A stretch of 64,000 nucleotides of DNA. Source: Comamonas flocculans (GTDB taxonomy: Bacteria; Pseudomonadota; Gammaproteobacteria; Burkholderiales; Burkholderiaceae_C). A program made the position numbers and the translations under genes. A model generated the notes under the pieces. The model did not search any database. It saw only the letters and a list, made by a program, of their open reading frames with translations, and was not told the origin of the DNA. Position 1 is the stretch's first letter; each line of letters begins with the position of its first letter. Positions 45,766 through 55,120 of this stretch are shown here, piece by piece. The stretch covers positions 3,100,001 through 3,164,000 of the forward strand of contig NZ_CP042344.1 in NCBI RefSeq assembly GCF_007954405.1, given 5' to 3'.

Positions 45766-47535
45766 TCAGTCTTGCGCTGGCTCCGAGTACCCTCGGGGCC
45801 AGTGCCCGGGTTCATTGCAGCACGGTTGCCAGTTGCGCAGGCGTGTCGTGTGGCCTATGCCGGGGTTGAAGGTGTTGCTCGGGTCCAGCGAGCGATAGAA
45901 ATCCGCCAGTTCCGGTTTGGCGGCATACAGGTGGCCGACGTTGTGCTCGGCCGGGTATTCGGCCCGGCGTGTGTCGAGCAACGCCCACATGCGCTGTTCC
46001 ATGGCGAGTGGGTCCACTCCCTTCCTGACGATGTAGTCCTGGTGAAAGACGTGGCACAGGAAATGGCCGTAGTACAGCCGGTGCACGATGTCGCGCTGCA
46101 TGTCGGCGGGAAGCTGCTCCACCCAGTCGCGGTCATTGCGGCGAAGGGCAATGTCCAGTGCGACGATGTCCTCGATCTCCGAACGATGCGCGGCGCGGTA
46201 GCGAATCGCCGCTCCGGCGATGGCGAAGCGGTGCAGGAATGCCTTGCGTCCTTCCTCGGGGGTGCACTCGAACCAGTCCCCGGCGCTGCCTGCGGTGAAC
46301 AGGCGTGCCAGAAATTCGCGCGTGGCCGGTACCGCATCGTCGGACACGCGCACCAGAAGGTGGTGTTCGTAGCGTGCGCGCCATTGCCCCATGCGTGCAG
46401 GCAGATGGGCGGGTAGCAGCCGGGTGATCGCTTGCAGCAGGCGATCGGTGGCGCCGTACAGGCCCAGGCGCTCCAGCCAGCCGTCGATGCGGCTCTTGAG
46501 CGCGAATGCCGCCGGCATCCAGGAGGTACCGAGATGGTTGATCAGCAGGAACGTGTCTTTGCCATACCGTTCGCCGATATCGTAGGCGGTGCGGTGGATG
46601 TATTCGCCAGCGATCGGCAGGCTGGGCAAACCCGTCAGCAGGTGGCGGCGGATCGCAGTCAGGTCATCGGGTGTGTTGCTGCCGATGTAGAACACCGTGC
46701 CGGTTTCCCTGGGGAAGGTATCCAGCCGGACGGCAAACAGGCACAACCTGCCGGCCGAGCCTGAAGCTTCGAACAAGCGCGACGGATCGGCATTGAAGCG
46801 CGCCGGAGTGTCGGCGTCGACGTCGCGCACGTGTTCGGCGTAGTGCTTGTCCGATGCCGGATGCCGTGGATCATGGCTGATGTCCGCCTCGGTGTAGTCG
46901 CCGGCTTGCAGGCGCGTGAGGATTTCTTCGGGTGTAGTGCCCAGCGCGATGCCCAGATGGTTGACCAGTTCCAGCCTGCCGCGGTCGTCCACGCGGGCGT
47001 AGAGCGCCAGCTCCGTATAGGCCGGGCCGCGGCGCACCAGCGCACCGCCGGAGTTGTTGCAGATGCCGCCCAGCACCGAGGCACCTATGCACGAGGAGCC
47101 GATTACCGAATGCGGCTCGCGCTGCAACGCGGCGAGTTCCCGCTCCAGGCGATGGAGCGTCGCGCCGGGCAGACAGACCACCTGCGCACCGTCGGCAATG
47201 ATCTGCACGCCGCTGATGCGCATGGTGTTGATCAGGATGACCTGCCGGTCGTATTCGCTGCCATCGGGCGTGGAGCCGCCCGTCAGGCCGGTATTGGCGG
47301 CCTGCATGATGACGATGCAATCGGCTGCGACGGCTGCCTGCAGCACCTTCCACTGCTCCAGCAGACTGCCCGGGCGGACCACGGCCAGAACCGGACCCTG
47401 CCCCGTGCGGTGACCTTTGCGGAAACGCCGCGTGGCTTGCGGGCCGGTCAGTACGTGGGTGCGTCCGACGATTTTGCGCAGCTGCGCCAGGAGTGTGTCA
47501 GTTGCGTGCGCCGTGGTGGCAGGCGTGGCACTCAT
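45766..47535 (-). CDS. dld: Quinone-dependent D-lactate dehydrogenase Dld
   Basis: The 589-residue protein is a respiratory D-lactate dehydrogenase of the E. coli Dld type, an FAD enzyme bound peripherally to the inner membrane. FAD-site motifs are '[19 protein letters not shown]' and '[24 protein letters not shown]'. The C-terminal part carries '[19 protein letters not shown]' and '[32 protein letters not shown]', as in Dld. It is the last gene of the lactate operon and overlaps lldD by 4 bp. Confidence 0.93.
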   Translation of the reverse strand: MSATPATTAHATDTLLAQLRKIVGRTHVLTGPQATRRFRKGHRTGQGPVLAVVRPGSLLEQWKVLQAAVAADCIVIMQAANTGLTGGSTPDGSEYDRQVILINTMRISGVQIIADGAQVVCLPGATLHRLERELAALQREPHSVIGSSCIGASVLGGICNNSGGALVRRGPAYTELALYARVDDRGRLELVNHLGIALGTTPEEILTRLQAGDYTEADISHDPRHPASDKHYAEHVRDVDADTPARFNADPSRLFEASGSAGRLCLFAVRLDTFPRETGTVFYIGSNTPDDLTAIRRHLLTGLPSLPIAGEYIHRTAYDIGERYGKDTFLLINHLGTSWMPAAFALKSRIDGWLERLGLYGATDRLLQAITRLLPAHLPARMGQWRARYEHHLLVRVSDDAVPATREFLARLFTAGSAGDWFECTPEEGRKAFLHRFAIAGAAIRYRAAHRSEIEDIVALDIALRRNDRDWVEQLPADMQRDIVHRLYYGHFLCHVFHQDYIVRKGVDPLAMEQRMWALLDTRRAEYPAEHNVGHLYAAKPELADFYRSLDPSNTFNPGIGHTTRLRNWQPCCNEPGHWPRGYSEPAQD

Positions 47536-48671
47536 GCCTGCTGTGCCAGCAAATCGGCGGTGATCTCGGTGATCTTGCTGACGCTGGTGAGCGTCATGGC
47601 GACGCGTATTTCCTTTTCCAGCAATTGCAGCAGCTGCGCGACACCGGCTTCACCCGCAGCGGCCAGTGCGTAGACGTAGGCACGGCCGATCATCGCTGCG
47701 TCGGCCCCGAGCGCGAGCGCGCGCACGACATCCAGGCCGCTGCGCACGCCGGAGTCGAACAGTATCTTGATCTGGCCCTTGACTGCTTCGGCGATGGCCG
47801 GTAGCGCACGCGCAGAGGACAGGACGCCGTCGAGCTGGCGTCCGCCGTGGTTGGAGACGACGATACCATCGGCTCCGAAGCGCACCGCGTCCCGGGCGTC
47901 TTCGGGGTCCAGGATGCCCTTGATCACCATGGCACCCTTCCAGAACGCGCGGATCCATTCGAGGTCCTTCCATGAGATGGACGGGTCGAAGTTGGCGTTC
48001 AGGTAGCCCATGTAGTCCTGCAGGCTCGTGGGGCTGCCGCGGTAGGCGGAGATATTGCCCAGGTCATGCGGGCGGCCCAGCAGGCCGACATTGCAGGCCC
48101 AGCGTGGATGCAGCATGGCCTGCAGGTAGCGGCGCAGTGCCGCGTACGGGCCGCTCATGCCGGAATGCGCATCGCGATAGCGCGCTCCGGGCACCGGCAT
48201 GTCAACGGTGAACACCAGGGTCGAGCAGCCCGCCGCCTGGGCGCGCTCCAGCGCATTGCGCATGAATCCGCGATCCTTGAGCACGTAGAGCTGAAACCAC
48301 ATGGGCCGCTCGATCCGGGGAGCAACCTCCTCGATCGGACAGACCGAGACGCTGGACATGGTGAACGGCACGCCATGGGCATCGGCTGCGCGCGCCGCCT
48401 GCACCTCGCCGCGGCGACGGTACATGCCGGTCAACCCCACGGGTGCGAGCGCCACGGGGATGGCCAGCCGTTCACCGAACAGTTCGGTGCTGGTGTCGAG
48501 CCGGCTCATGTCCTTGAGCACGCGCTGGCGCAGGGCTACCTCGGAGAGATCCTGCGTGTTGCGTCGCAGCGTCCACTCGTCATAGGCGCCGCCGTCAATG
48601 TAGTGAAACAGGAATGGAGGAAGGAATTTTCGTGCCGCCGGGCGGTAGTCGGCGGCTGAGGAGATGATCAT
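47532..48671 (-). CDS. lldD: L-lactate dehydrogenase (FMN, quinone) LldD
   Basis: The 379-residue FMN enzyme oxidises L-lactate to pyruvate and passes electrons to the quinone pool. The start '[25 protein letters not shown]' is typical. Active-site residues are visible: Tyr in '[12 protein letters not shown]', Lys in '[12 protein letters not shown]', and His/Arg in '[16 protein letters not shown]', then '[16 protein letters not shown]'. It overlaps lldR upstream and dld downstream by 4 bp each. Confidence 0.95.
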   Translation of the reverse strand: MIISSAADYRPAARKFLPPFLFHYIDGGAYDEWTLRRNTQDLSEVALRQRVLKDMSRLDTSTELFGERLAIPVALAPVGLTGMYRRRGEVQAARAADAHGVPFTMSSVSVCPIEEVAPRIERPMWFQLYVLKDRGFMRNALERAQAAGCSTLVFTVDMPVPGARYRDAHSGMSGPYAALRRYLQAMLHPRWACNVGLLGRPHDLGNISAYRGSPTSLQDYMGYLNANFDPSISWKDLEWIRAFWKGAMVIKGILDPEDARDAVRFGADGIVVSNHGGRQLDGVLSSARALPAIAEAVKGQIKILFDSGVRSGLDVVRALALGADAAMIGRAYVYALAAAGEAGVAQLLQLLEKEIRVAMTLTSVSKITEITADLLAQQA

Positions 48672-49510
48672 TGCGATGACTCTGCGTCGGTTGGTGGTGG
48701 TTCGGTATCGGGCAGCAGCGTGGGCGCCAGGTCCACCGGCAGGCGCATCGAGCGCTCGCGCCGGGCGGCGTCTTCGTCCAGCCGCACGATGGTTGCGCGC
48801 ACGTGTTCCAGATGCACGCCGATGCTCGATCGTGCGCGTTGCGGATCACCTTCCAGAACGGCCAGCATCAGGTCCTCGTGCTGTTGCGTCAGCTCCTGCA
48901 GCGTCTGCGGGGCGCTGAGCCGGAACATGTCGAGGCGGTTGCGCTCGACGGTGGACAACATCAGGGTGAACAGGCTGTGCATCACCTGCACCAGCACCAG
49001 GTTGTGCGAGGCTTCGGCAATCGCCAGATGAAACTGCGCATCGGCTCGCGCGGCCAGTTCGGCGTGGCCGCTTCGCTGGTACTGGAGCATGACGTTGAAG
49101 CAGCGCCGGATATGCGTCTTATCCTGCGCCGTGGCGCGCTGCGCGGCCAGCCAGGCGGTACTGGTTTCGAGTGCATGCCGCGTCTCCAGCACATCGTAGC
49201 GGTAGTGCGGATCGGAATCGATCAGCCCTGCCAGCGGCTCCATCGCGCCGCGCAGCCATTCGGCCGTCGGATGGGTCTGCAGGTAGGTGCCGTCGCCGCG
49301 GCGCGAAGCCAATATGCCCTGGCTGGTGAGTTTCTGGATCGCTTCGCGCACGGAGGTGCGCGAGACGCCGAGATCCTCGGCCAGCCGCCGCTCGGCGGGA
49401 AGCCGCTGTCCGGGCTGCAGTCGGCGCGACTGCACCAGGGCCAGCACTTTCTCGACGACGTGATCGGCCAGGCGCATGGCGGGCGTGTTTTCTGCTTGCG
49501 GGTGCTTCAT
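48668..49510 (-). CDS. lldR: GntR/FadR-family regulator LldR
   Basis: The 280-residue protein has an N-terminal GntR winged-helix ('[37 protein letters not shown]') and a C-terminal FCD ligand domain ('[28 protein letters not shown]', with Asp/His metal ligands). It matches the lactate-responsive LldR/PdhR branch. It is encoded within the operon it should control, and two TTGGT-N3-ACCAA palindromes lie upstream of the operon. Lactate is the expected inducer. Confidence 0.88.
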   Translation of the reverse strand: MKHPQAENTPAMRLADHVVEKVLALVQSRRLQPGQRLPAERRLAEDLGVSRTSVREAIQKLTSQGILASRRGDGTYLQTHPTAEWLRGAMEPLAGLIDSDPHYRYDVLETRHALETSTAWLAAQRATAQDKTHIRRCFNVMLQYQRSGHAELAARADAQFHLAIAEASHNLVLVQVMHSLFTLMLSTVERNRLDMFRLSAPQTLQELTQQHEDLMLAVLEGDPQRARSSIGVHLEHVRATIVRLDEDAARRERSMRLPVDLAPTLLPDTEPPPTDAESSQ

Positions 49511-49556
49511 GTCCGGGAATCATCCACGTAAACCGGCTGCCGTGCCGGTGGACGGA

Positions 49557-50930
49557 TCATCCTCCCGGAGCGCCGTACATCTGCTGCGGTAGCCACAGGA
49601 TGATCTGCGGGAACAGCAGGCACAGCGCCACCATGGCCATTTGCAGCAGTACGAAGGGGATGATCCCGATGTAGATGTCGCGTATGGTCACGCCGGCGGG
49701 CACCACGCCCTTGAGGTAGAACAGCGAGAAACCGACCGGCGGCGTCAGGAACGAGGTCTGCAGCATCAGGGCGATGAGGATCAGGAACCAGGTCATGTCG
49801 GTTCCATTGAGCTTGATCACTGGGGCCAGCAGCGGCAGGATGATGAGCACGATCTCGAACCAGTCGAGGAAGAACCCGGCGACGAACACGACCGCGAGCA
49901 CCAGCAGCACCAGACCCGTCGGGCCCAGGCCCGTGCCCTTGAAGAATTCCGTGATCAGCTCATCGCCGCCAATCATGCGCAGCACGTAGGCGAACACCGT
50001 CGCGCCGATGAAGATGGCGAAGATGAAGCTGGTGGTCAGCGTGGTTTCCACGCCCACTTGGCGGATCACCTGCCAGCTCAGCTTGCGGTTGATCGCGGCC
50101 AGCACCATGGCCCCGGCCGCGCCCAGACCGGAGGCTTCGGTGGGTGTGGCAATGCCGAAGAAGATGGAGCCGAGCACCAGCAGGATCAGCCCGAAGGTTG
50201 GCAGTGTCGACAGGAAGGCTACGCCTACCTGCGCCAGCGTCAGCTTTTCGGCATTGGCCGGGCGCGGCGGGACGATGTCGGGTCGGATGAAACCGACCGC
50301 GACGACGTACACCATGTACAGCGTGCCGAGCAGCAGGCCGGGGATGAGCGCCCCCATGAACAGATCGCCCACGGAGGTGGAGACCTGGTCGGCCATCAGC
50401 ACCAGCATGATGGACGGCGGGATCAGGATGCCCAGCGTGCCGGACGCCGCCACCAGGCCCGAGGCGATCGGTTTGGAATAGTTGTGCTGCAGCAGGATCG
50501 GCATTGCCAGCATCGCCAGCAGCACCACCGAAGCGCCGACGATGCCAGTGGACGCAGCCAGCAGGATGCCGATGACGATCACCGTCAGCCCCAGCCCGCC
50601 GCGGATCCCACCGAACACCTTGACGAAATTGCGCATCATCACGTCGGCAACGCCCGAGCGGTCGAGCATCAGGCCCATGTAGACGAACATCGGCAGCGAT
50701 ACCAGCACCCAGTTGGACATGATGGCGTCGAAGCGGTCGATGATGCCGGAGAACTTGACCCAGCTGGTCAGCAGGAAGGTGTCCATCCCGAACTGGGTTG
50801 TCAGCGTGATCGCCAGCGCCGTGAAGAGCACCGAGACGCCGGCCAGCAGCCAGGCCACCGGAAAGCCCAGGAACAGGCAGACGATGAAGCTCGCCATCAA
50901 GGTGAGCGAGAGGATTTCGTAGAACGGCAT
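49557..50930 (-). CDS. TRAP transporter large permease, lactate operon
   Basis: This 457-residue DctM-family permease has many hydrophobic segments and the landmarks 'LGFPVAWLLAGVSVLF', 'AASTGIVGASVVLLAM', 'ASGTLGILIPPSIMLVLM', 'GIATPTEASGLGAAGAM' and 'TPPVGFSLFYLKGV'. It is of the type paired with TakP-like binding proteins for 2-oxo and 2-hydroxy monocarboxylates. It lies between the small permease (17 bp upstream) and lldR (46 bp downstream). Lactate uptake is inferred from the operon. Confidence 0.9.
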   Translation of the reverse strand: MPFYEILSLTLMASFIVCLFLGFPVAWLLAGVSVLFTALAITLTTQFGMDTFLLTSWVKFSGIIDRFDAIMSNWVLVSLPMFVYMGLMLDRSGVADVMMRNFVKVFGGIRGGLGLTVIVIGILLAASTGIVGASVVLLAMLAMPILLQHNYSKPIASGLVAASGTLGILIPPSIMLVLMADQVSTSVGDLFMGALIPGLLLGTLYMVYVVAVGFIRPDIVPPRPANAEKLTLAQVGVAFLSTLPTFGLILLVLGSIFFGIATPTEASGLGAAGAMVLAAINRKLSWQVIRQVGVETTLTTSFIFAIFIGATVFAYVLRMIGGDELITEFFKGTGLGPTGLVLLVLAVVFVAGFFLDWFEIVLIILPLLAPVIKLNGTDMTWFLILIALMLQTSFLTPPVGFSLFYLKGVVPAGVTIRDIYIGIIPFVLLQMAMVALCLLFPQIILWLPQQMYGAPGG

Positions 50931-50947
50931 GATGGTTGGTCGCTGCT

Positions 50948-51532
50948 TCAACGGCTGGTTGCGGGGGAGGCGGCGCAGTGGCGCAGCGCCGCCCAGACGC
51001 GCGTCAGGCGGCCCAGGCCGGCCAGCGCCAGCAGTGCGAAGGCGGTGATCAGGAAGGATTTGAGCGCCCAGCGAAACGGCAGTCCGCCCGGCGCGGCGGA
51101 TATCTCGCCAAGCTGCCAGGACGTGACCACGAAGGGCACGCTGAACCAGATGGCCAGCACCGCAAAGCTGAGCAGCAGCAGAGCGATGCCCAGCAACTCG
51201 ATCCACAGCCGCACCCGGTAGGGGAATTTTTCAGCAATGACATCGATGCGCACGTTGCGTTCATGCACCTCGGTGAACGACAGGCCCAGCATGAAGCCGA
51301 CCGCGTACAGGTGCCATTGGACTTCCTCCAGCATGATGGAGCCGATACCAAAGACGTAGCGCAGCACCACCTGCAGGACGATGACGGCCACCAGCACGGT
51401 CCACAGCACCGAGGCTGCTTCGCCCACCCGGTCGATCAGGCGATCGACGGTGCGCGAAAAGCCCGTGGTGGGCAAGGCGATGCCGGAAGGCCCGGTGAAC
51501 AGGGCCTGGGCGTCGTGAGAATGTGTTGCCAT
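50948..51532 (-). CDS. TRAP transporter small permease, lactate operon
   Basis: The 194-residue DctQ-family protein has four hydrophobic segments and the pattern 'VLQVVLRYVFGIGSIMLEEVQWHLYAVGFMLGLSF'. The start ATG at 51532 was chosen; the open frame runs further but without a better site. It connects the large permease to the binding protein in a TRAP complex. Confidence 0.87.
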   Translation of the reverse strand: MATHSHDAQALFTGPSGIALPTTGFSRTVDRLIDRVGEAASVLWTVLVAVIVLQVVLRYVFGIGSIMLEEVQWHLYAVGFMLGLSFTEVHERNVRIDVIAEKFPYRVRLWIELLGIALLLLSFAVLAIWFSVPFVVTSWQLGEISAAPGGLPFRWALKSFLITAFALLALAGLGRLTRVWAALRHCAASPATSR

Positions 51533-51594
51533 GGATGAGAACTCGTGAGTGGCCTTGCCGCCGCGGCGCAAGCGCCCGCGGCGGCGCGACCGGG

Positions 51595-52647
51595 TTACTG
51601 GTAGTCGCGCGGCAGGTAGCCCAGGTGGTGCCACTGGGCGTTTTGCTTCTGGAAGGCATTCATGCTCTCGAGCACCTTCTTGAAGGTTGCATCCTTGGCC
51701 GCCTCTTCATCGAGTACCTCGCGGGACGCCTGTGCGAAGGCATCGAGCATGGTCTTGTTGAACTGGCGGGCCTGTACGCCTTCCTTCTCGAATTTCGCCA
51801 GCACGCTGCCCTGCAACGCCTCTGCCTTGGCCAGCGAGATGGCGACGCCCGCGGTGCAGGTGGTCTCGATCTGGGCCTGTGTCTGCGGCTTGAGCTTGTT
51901 CCAGGCGGCGATATTCACGTAAAGGAACTGGTTGGTCGACGGCTGGTGCCAACCGGGCATGTAGTAGTTCTTTACCACCTTGGCGAAACCCAGTTGTTCG
52001 TCCACCGTGGGCAGCGAGAACTCGGTGCCGTCGAGCACGCCCTTTTCCAGCGCCTGGAACAGCTCGCCGCCGGGCAGCATGGTCACCGAGGCGCCGAGCT
52101 TCTGGTAGATCTTGCCGCCCAGGCCCGCCGCGCGGAACTTCAGGCCCTTGAGGTCTTCGGGGGTGTTGATTTCCTTGCGGAACCAGCCCGCCGCCTCGGG
52201 GCTGATCGAGCCACACAGGATGGGATAGACGTTGTGCGGCTTGTACGCCTCCTTGAGCAGCGCGTCACCGCCGCCGTAGTACATCCAGGCGATGAATTGC
52301 GGGGTTTCCATCCCGAACGGAACCGCACCGAAGAGCGCCGAGACCGGCACCTTGCCGATTTCATAGCCCATCCAGCTGTACCCGGCCTCGACCTTGCCCG
52401 TCGAGACGCTGTCGAAGACCGCCAACGCGGGTACCAGCTTGCCGGGCTCGAACACCTGGAGATTGACGCTGCCCCCCGTCACTTTCTTCAGTTGCTCGGA
52501 CACCCACGGCATGGTGTCGCCAAGGGCCGTGAGGTTGGCGCCAAAAGACATCGGGACGCCCCATCGCACGGTCTCCTGAGCCGAGGCGGCGGTGGCTGCT
52601 CCCGCGAGCAGGGTGGCGAGGGCGAGGGCCTTGAGTGATGGTTTCAT
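51595..52647 (-). CDS. TRAP substrate-binding protein, TakP/lactate type
   Basis: The 350-residue DctP-family protein has a signal peptide (LALATLLAGAATAASAQ) and 'VRWGVPMSFGANLTALGDTM', 'VNLQVFEPGKLVPALAVFDSVSTGKVEAGYSWMGY', 'KGLKFRAAGLGGKIYQKLGASV', and 'TEFSLPTVDEQLGFAKVVKNYYMPGWHQPS'. These resemble binding proteins for 2-oxo acids and lactate rather than C4-dicarboxylate DctP. It is the first gene of the lactate operon. The start follows GGAGACAAC. Confidence 0.9.
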   Translation of the reverse strand: MKPSLKALALATLLAGAATAASAQETVRWGVPMSFGANLTALGDTMPWVSEQLKKVTGGSVNLQVFEPGKLVPALAVFDSVSTGKVEAGYSWMGYEIGKVPVSALFGAVPFGMETPQFIAWMYYGGGDALLKEAYKPHNVYPILCGSISPEAAGWFRKEINTPEDLKGLKFRAAGLGGKIYQKLGASVTMLPGGELFQALEKGVLDGTEFSLPTVDEQLGFAKVVKNYYMPGWHQPSTNQFLYVNIAAWNKLKPQTQAQIETTCTAGVAISLAKAEALQGSVLAKFEKEGVQARQFNKTMLDAFAQASREVLDEEAAKDATFKKVLESMNAFQKQNAQWHHLGYLPRDYQ

Positions 52648-52731
52648 GGAAAGTTGTCTCCGTCAGGATGGGAAAAGAGGGGTATCGGAGGCTTCGAACG
52701 AGTGGTTCCGACATGGGAAGCTACGTATTCA

Positions 52732-52744
52732 TTGGTACGACCAA
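52732..52744 (-). promoter_or_regulatory. LldR/PdhR-type operator 1
   Basis: TTGGT-ACG-ACCAA is a perfect palindrome of the FadR-family lactate/pyruvate regulator consensus. It is centred about 90 bp upstream of the first gene of the lactate operon. Confidence 0.78.
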
Positions 52745-52844
52745 AATGCCATGCCAGCGAACACATCGCGATTTTGTCGGCTATTTCTTATCAAAAATGC
52801 CAGGGTAAACACTTAAAAATCATGGAATTTACCTTGTATTTTGT

Positions 52845-52861
52845 TATTGGTAATACCAATA
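52845..52861 (-). promoter_or_regulatory. LldR/PdhR-type operator 2
   Basis: TATTGGT-AAT-ACCAATA is a perfect 17-bp palindrome of the same type, centred 115 bp upstream of operator 1. Two spaced operators flanking the promoter resemble the E. coli lldPRD arrangement. Confidence 0.8.
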
Positions 52862-52954
52862 TAGCTTGCGGACACATGGAAAGTTCTGCTGGAGAGGGCC
52901 GACCATGGCAGCGGCTGTGAGGCCAGATGGCTCGGCCTTGGGGGACGCTAGCCT

Positions 52955-53054
52955 TGAAACGAAGTGAGAAAAGTAAAGAGGGAACGGCGCGAAAACTGGG
53001 ATTTTCGGGAACAAGGCGGAACGGAACGAAACGGGCAAATGCAACGACGTTGCA
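52955..53054. other. Candidate left end of the prophage with transposase-binding repeats
   Basis: This purine-rich tract contains two related direct repeats 37 bp apart (52981-53000, GGAACGGCGCGAAAACTGGG, and 53018-53035, GGAACGGAACGAAACGGG), a weaker third at about 52955 (TGAAACGAAG), the inverted repeat CGAAAA-N6-TTTTCG (52990-53007), and the palindrome TGCAACGACGTTGCA (53040-53054). Repeated GAAACG-type sites are expected where a Mu-like transposase binds the phage end. The exact terminus (TG at 52955, or TGT at 52916) cannot be fixed here. Confidence 0.5.
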
Positions 53055-53079
53055 ATCCGTGTAATCGCCGCGCCGGGGA

Positions 53080-53499
53080 TCAGAGTTCTTCGGTTTCGGG
53101 CTCTGGCTTGCCAAGCAGGTCACCCTGCCCTGGTGCAGCCTGGGCCTTGCATTGGGCCTTGATGCGCTCGCCGATGCGGCGCAGCAGTTTGCGCATGCCG
53201 CGCGGGGTCATCATGAAGTGGCGGGCGACCTGATCAAGGTTGTTGCCGGTGTACATGTCCCATGCTTCCAGCTCTTTCAGGGTGAGCCGATAGTACTCAT
53301 CCTTGGGGAAAGAAACCACCTGACCGGCCCAATAGCAACTCAGGAAATCCACCACTGCGGCCCCCACGATCCGAGCAGTGTCCGCAGGAGTGCCCAAGTC
53401 CACGAGCTCGCGTTCGACCACGTCGCACAGCTCGGCAAGCAGCTCGTGGCGCTTGAGCAATGCCCGAGAGATTTCATTCTTCAACGGGGGCCTCCGCAT
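53080..53499 (-). CDS. Mor-family transcription activator
   Basis: This 139-residue protein belongs to the Mu Mor/C family of middle/late activators. It has a helical dimerisation region ('LAELCDVVERELVDLGTPADTARIVGAAVVDFL'), the strand 'VSFPKDEYYRLTLKELEAWDMYTGNN', and a C-terminal helix-turn-helix ('LDQVARHFMMTPRGMRKLLRRIGERI'). It overlaps gemA by 26 bp if the ATG at 53499 is used; a TTG at 53484, 6 bp after GGAGG, is an alternative start. It is the gene nearest the left phage end. Confidence 0.85.
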   Translation of the reverse strand: MRRPPLKNEISRALLKRHELLAELCDVVERELVDLGTPADTARIVGAAVVDFLSCYWAGQVVSFPKDEYYRLTLKELEAWDMYTGNNLDQVARHFMMTPRGMRKLLRRIGERIKAQCKAQAAPGQGDLLGKPEPETEEL

Positions 53500-54184
53500 C
53501 GGCAGGCGCGTCAGGGCGCTGCCCAGGAATCGGGCGACCCAGCGCCTTCATGAGGTATTCCCAAGCGTCCCAGTGCTTGTCGAAGCCTTGACCGTCTCGC
53601 AGCGTGAATTGAGCCTTGAGCGCAAGGTCGGCCTGGTCTTTGGAGAGCTGACCAGCTCTGGCGGCTTCGACCGCCTCGCTGAGAAGGTCCGCCACGATCG
53701 CCGGTAGATAGCGCATGCCCCACTTCTTGAGCGTTTCGATCAGCAGTTCCGTGCGGTAGCGCGGGGTGTTCAAATCGGGCCGCGTGCCACGTGCCCATCG
53801 CAGATCATCAACTTTCGCGATGCGCTTCACGTAGGCGGCCAGGGCCTGCTCACTGGGGTCCTTGACGATCCCAAGGGCATGCAAGAACAGCCACAGCGCG
53901 CGGACCTTGGCGTTTTCTGGCGAAGCGGATATCGGGCGTGCCTTGGCAGTGCTGCGCACCCGAAAACCTGCTTTTTCAAAACGTGTCAGCGCCACCTTGA
54001 GAGACGAGTAGTTCATGTCGGCCGTCGATTCGTGCCTACCGTTTGATGCGGCACGCAGGATCTCTCGGTAACCCGGCTCATCCAGATGGCCAGCGCGCTC
54101 CAAGTCACGACGAGCCACATGGATGATCTTGATCAGGCGGGCTCGGCCGGCTGTTGCTGAAGGATTTTTGGCGGGCAAAGTCAT
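53474..54184 (-). CDS. GemA-like regulatory protein (Mu gp16, DUF1018)
   Basis: The 236-residue protein matches the Mu GemA/gp16 family: 'RLIKIIHVARRDLERAGHLDEPGYREIL' at the start, 'STADMNYSSLKVALTRFEKAGF' and a second helical half ending in a proline- and acid-rich tail. GemA modulates host gene expression and DNA topology in Mu. The ATG at 54184 lies 5 bp after the stop of the zinc-finger gene. Confidence 0.85.
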   Translation of the reverse strand: MTLPAKNPSATAGRARLIKIIHVARRDLERAGHLDEPGYREILRAASNGRHESTADMNYSSLKVALTRFEKAGFRVRSTAKARPISASPENAKVRALWLFLHALGIVKDPSEQALAAYVKRIAKVDDLRWARGTRPDLNTPRYRTELLIETLKKWGMRYLPAIVADLLSEAVEAARAGQLSKDQADLALKAQFTLRDGQGFDKHWDAWEYLMKALGRPIPGQRPDAPADAEAPVEE

Positions 54185-54189
54185 CTCGC

Positions 54190-54585
54190 TCAACCTTGGA
54201 AAAAATGAGCGCCGGTGAGCAGCGGCGCGATCATGTCGCTCTCGCGTGCAGCGGACACCGTGTGCAGCCTGCTCGCGCGACGCGCCTCGCTCTCGCAGGC
54301 GCGGCACACGCTATGCAGTTGCCCCGGGTGGTGCGACAGCGGGCGGAAAAACTCGCTTGAGAGCGGCCAGAGCTGGCCGCAGCGGACGCAGGCGTGCTCG
54401 GCATCAATGTCCTGCGTCAGGCCGGGCGCGGGCCGCATGAGCTGCCCTCGCGCGGTGCACTCACGACACCGGAAGCGGCGCAGGGAGCCCGAGAGCGCGC
54501 GAGCAGCGAAGAACTCCGACGTGGCGGGCAGCCACTGTTGGCAGGCGCTGCATTGCAACCAGGTGAACAACGGATGTCGGGTCAT
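54190..54585 (-). CDS. Phage protein with two zinc-finger-like modules
   Basis: The 131-residue protein has two similar CxxC...CxxC units: 'CSACQQWLPATSEFF' with 'CRECTARG', and 'CVRCGQLWPLSSEFF' with 'CRACESEARR'. Each contains a 'L-P/W-x3-SEFF' turn, so the units look like a duplication. Such HNH-less zinc modules usually bind nucleic acid. It overlaps the upstream gene by 4 bp. Function unknown. Confidence 0.78.
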   Translation of the reverse strand: MTRHPLFTWLQCSACQQWLPATSEFFAARALSGSLRRFRCRECTARGQLMRPAPGLTQDIDAEHACVRCGQLWPLSSEFFRPLSHHPGQLHSVCRACESEARRASRLHTVSAARESDMIAPLLTGAHFFQG

Positions 54586-54887
54586 GTCGAGCGGACCTCG
54601 ATTGCTGCGTCCAGCACCAGGAAGTTCGCCACGCGCGCGGCAAACTCCCGCGCGGCCCGGTTGGGGTGCGCGCCCATGGCGTCGCATTCATCCATCAGGT
54701 CAACGAGGCGACGATAGCGATCGTCTTGGTGACTGCCAAACTGAAGCTGTAGCTGCCGTAGTTGGGCCAGCTCACGCGACTGGTGTTCAATGCAGGCCGC
54801 GATGCGCATCGACACATCGTTGCCAAAAGATGCCGCCGGGTCGCGTAGTAGACGGATAGCGTCCCGTGGATCCATGGGGCCGCTCAT
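54582..54887 (-). CDS. Hypothetical phage protein
   Basis: The 101-residue protein is mostly helical and charged ('RIAACIEHQSRELAQLRQLQLQF', 'RYRRLVDLMDECDAM'). It overlaps both neighbours by 4 bp. No family was recognised. Its place in the early operon of the prophage suggests an accessory replication or host-takeover role. Confidence 0.75.
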   Translation of the reverse strand: MSGPMDPRDAIRLLRDPAASFGNDVSMRIAACIEHQSRELAQLRQLQLQFGSHQDDRYRRLVDLMDECDAMGAHPNRAAREFAARVANFLVLDAAIEVRST

Positions 54888-55120
54888 GCCGACCGCGCTC
54901 CGCTGTCACGTTCGATCTGGCGCAGGCGCGAGTGCACCGCGCGAGCCACGGTCTTTTGCAGGTCGGGCAGCGCCAGCACGGCCTGGCATTGCTCGCGGGT
55001 GGTGAATCGGCGCACGGCGGCGATGCGGTCGTCCACCGTCACGTGGTAGGTCTGGTGACTGCCGTAGACCGTGGCGGCGAAGGGGTTGGCGGCGATGCTG
55101 TTCATGGCAATCTTGGTCAT
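54884..55120 (-). CDS. Hypothetical phage protein
   Basis: The 78-residue protein starts MTKIAMNSIAANPFAATVYG, then 'TYHVTVDDRIAAVRRFTTREQCQAVLALPDLQKTVARAVHSRLRQIERDSG'. It resembles the small protein encoded at 56855-57064 in having a short beta start and a helical end. It overlaps both neighbours by 4 bp. Function unknown. Confidence 0.75.
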   Translation of the reverse strand: MTKIAMNSIAANPFAATVYGSHQTYHVTVDDRIAAVRRFTTREQCQAVLALPDLQKTVARAVHSRLRQIERDSGARSA

